From Amycolatopsis acidiphila (GTDB lineage: Bacteria; Actinomycetota; Actinomycetes; Mycobacteriales; Pseudonocardiaceae), in the NCBI RefSeq assembly GCF_021391495.1, contig NZ_CP090063.1, positions 6,138,001 to 6,202,000 of the forward strand: a stretch of DNA of 64,000 nucleotides. The letters run 5' to 3'. Below, in pieces: positions 63,101 to 64,000 of the stretch (position 1 is its first letter; the number at the start of each line of letters is the position of its first letter). A model generated the notes under the pieces. It was given only the letters and a program-made list of their open reading frames with translations, did no database searches and was not told the DNA's origin. Made by a program: the position numbers and the translations under genes.

Positions 63101-64000
63101 CGAAGTTCTGCTTGAAGTAGTCGTAGAGCTGCCGGGAGCGCTGCGACAGCACGGCCGGCGGGGTGTCGGTGCCCATCGAGCCGATCGGCTCGGCCCCCTT
63201 CGCCGCCATCGGCGTGAGCAGGATCTTGAGCTCTTCCTCGCTGTAGCCGAAGGAAAGCTGGCGCCGCAGGACCGAGTCGTGGCTCTGCGTCACGTGGTCG
63301 CGGCCGGGCAGGTCGGCCAGCTGCAGCAGGCCCGCGTGCACCCAGTCGCCGTAGGGCTTGCTGCGCGCGAGCCCGGACTTGACCTCGTCGTCCTCGACCA
63401 GGCGGCCCGCGCCGGTGTCGACCAGGAACATCCGGCCCGGCTTGAGGCGGCCCTTCGCGACCACCTGGTCCGGCGGCACGTCGAGCACCCCGGCCTCGCT
63501 GGCCAGCACCACCCTGTCGTCCGCCGTGCGCCACCAGCGCGCGGGCCGCAGGCCGTTGCGGTCGAGCACGGCCCCGACGAGCGTGCCGTCGGTGAAGGTG
63601 ACGCACGCCGGGCCGTCCCACGGCTCCATCAGGTTGCTGTGGAACTGGTAGAACGCGCGGCGTTCGGCGTCCATTGTGGCGTGGTTCTCCCACGCCTCCG
63701 GGATCATCATCAGCACCGCGTGCGGCAGGCTGCGGCCGCCCAGGTGCAGCAGTTCCAGCACCTCGTCGAAGGACGCGGAGTCGGACGCGTCGGGCGAGCA
63801 GACCGGGTACAGCCGGGACAGGTCGCCCGGGATGAGGTCGGAGTCGAGCAGCGCCTCGCGGGCCCGCATGCGGTTGCGGTTGCCGCGGACGGTGTTGATC
63901 TCGCCGTTGTGCGCGACGAAGCGGAACGGGTGCGCCAGCGGCCAGGACGGGAAGGTGTTCGTGGAGAACCGGCTGTGCACCAGCGCGATCGCGCTCGTCA
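60114..64000 (-). CDS. gltB: Glutamate synthase large subunit GltB (N-terminus outside window)
   Basis: GltB makes two glutamates from glutamine and 2-oxoglutarate. The visible part (about 1295 residues) lacks the start and catalytic Cys of the amidotransferase domain. It begins within that domain ([40 protein letters not shown]), then shows the central domain, the FMN barrel ([40 protein letters not shown]), the 3Fe-4S Cys set [15 protein letters not shown] and the C-terminal GXGXG helix domain ([38 protein letters not shown]). It reads cleanly with no frameshift and overlaps gltD by 8 nt. Confidence 0.97.
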   Translation of the reverse strand, partial: TSAIALVHSRFSTNTFPSWPLAHPFRFVAHNGEINTVRGNRNRMRAREALLDSDLIPGDLSRLYPVCSPDASDSASFDEVLELLHLGGRSLPHAVLMMIPEAWENHATMDAERRAFYQFHSNLMEPWDGPACVTFTDGTLVGAVLDRNGLRPARWWRTADDRVVLASEAGVLDVPPDQVVAKGRLKPGRMFLVDTGAGRLVEDDEVKSGLARSKPYGDWVHAGLLQLADLPGRDHVTQSHDSVLRRQLSFGYSEEELKILLTPMAAKGAEPIGSMGTDTPPAVLSQRSRQLYDYFKQNFAQVTNPPLDAIREELVTSMSRTMGPECNLLNPGPASCRHIQLPYPVIDNDELAKLIHINDDGDLPGFACTVLSGLFEVDGGGKALAEAIERVRREASEAIAAGARTLVLSDRDSDHRMAPIPSLLLVSAVHHHLVRTKERLRVALVVETGDAREVHHIALLLGYGAAAVNPYLAFETIEDLINQGMLTGIEPRQAVRNYMKALVKGVQKIMSKMGISTVSAYTAAQVFESLGLSQDVLDEYFTGTVSKLGGVGLDVLAEEVAIRHRRAYPDNPTDRVHRRLDAGGEYAYRREGELHLFTPETVFLLQHASKTRRDEAYRAYTEEVHRLAREGGLLRGMFKFREGERPPVPIDEVESVESICKRFNTGAMSYGSISAEAHQTLAIAMNRIGGRSNTGEGGEDAERLYDPQRRSAIKQVASGRFGVTSEYLVNADDIQIKMAQGAKPGEGGQLPPNKVYPWIARTRHSTPGVGLISPPPHHDIYSIEDLAQLIHDLKNANEKARIHVKLVSSLGVGTVAAGVSKAHADVVLISGHDGGTGASPMNSLKHAGTPWEIGLAETQQTLMLNGLRDRITVQVDGAMKTGRDVVIAALLGAEEYGFATAPLVVAGCIMMRVCHLDTCPVGVATQNPDLRKRYTGQVEHVVNFFRFVAQEVRETLAALGFRTLDEAIGRADALDVDEAVEHWKANGLDLAPIFEMPTDTPYGGSRRKIREQDHGLEHALDRTLIQLAEASLEDAHRVNIELPVRNVNRTVGTLLGSEITRRYGGEGLPDGTIHVRLTGSAGQSLGAFLPRGVTLEMIGDANDYVGKGLSGGRIVVRPHPDATFAAERQVIAGNTLAYGATGGEMFLRGQVGERFCVRNSGATVVAEGVGDHAFEYMTGGRAVVLGPTGRNLAAGMSGGIGYVLDLDHARVNDEMVDLLPLEPEDLNWLKQIVIRHHELTRSTVAASLLGDWPRRSASFTKVMPRDYARVLEAMKTAKAAGRDVDEAVMEVARG

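Overview
The window is high-GC actinobacterial chromosome, most probably from Amycolatopsis or a close relative in Pseudonocardiaceae. I infer this from gene content and order, not from a marker search. The supporting evidence is a class II DAHP synthase, mycothiol-linked enzymes, an F420-type oxidoreductase, LexA boxes of the CGAACACGTGTTCG type, and gene orders shared with Mycobacterium: miaB/recX/recA/DUF3046, an sdh1-type operon with its small leading gene, and metF / prenyl synthase / Rv2175c-like / Ser-Thr kinase / aroG. Both window ends cut genes: miaB at the left loses its C-terminus and gltB at the right loses its N-terminus.

Layout. 1-2.2 kb: miaB and a MazEF-type toxin-antitoxin pair. 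2.3-5.7 kb: the gluABCD glutamate ABC importer, with a strong terminator between gluB and gluC. 5.7-9.1 kb: a glucosylglycerate hydrolase-like gene, a divergent ROK repressor, and a GH75 chitosanase broken by three frameshifts. 9.1-10.9 kb: an unusual KAP NTPase fused to a receiver domain. 10.9-14.7 kb: succinate dehydrogenase operon (small gene-sdhC-sdhA-sdhB) with a CRP/GlxR-like site upstream. 14.9-17.5 kb: edd and eda, the Entner-Doudoroff pair, followed by 20 perfect copies of a 21-bp tandem repeat. 18.5-22.5 kb: a lipase-maturation-factor-like membrane protein, recX, recA with a LexA box, and DUF3046. 22.6-29.7 kb: a membrane-anchored Hsp70-like protein, the giant helicase Lhr and peptide deformylase.

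30.2-38 kb is an accessory-looking stretch: an ACT-GNAT acetyltransferase, a glyoxalase-fold protein, a two-gene operon (HEPN protein plus mycothiol-dependent maleylpyruvate-isomerase-family protein) behind two LexA boxes and a long leader hairpin, decayed MocR and EamA genes, a Cys-rich small protein, YbaK, GNAT and an intact EamA transporter. 38-50 kb: DUF885, metF, a bile-acid-symporter-family transporter with a divergent LysR, AraC, an alpha/beta hydrolase, a PIG-L deacetylase, a prenyl synthase plus CrtI-like pair, an LLM oxidoreductase, a CGNR regulator and a decayed MFS gene. 50-64 kb: the Rv2175c-like DNA-binding protein divergent from a PASTA kinase, a WS/DGAT acyltransferase, a 2H phosphoesterase, aroG, an MMPL exporter, gltD and gltB.

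General traits. At least thirteen starts sit 6-7 nt downstream of a -10-like hexamer with no Shine-Dalgarno sequence, suggesting leaderless transcripts. Convergent genes often abut or overlap. Low-complexity repeats fill three of the four gaps longer than 300 bp. The best candidates for something undescribed are the LexA-controlled HEPN/mycothiol-enzyme operon and the KAP-receiver fusion. No tRNA, rRNA, insertion sequence, CRISPR array or prophage was recognised.
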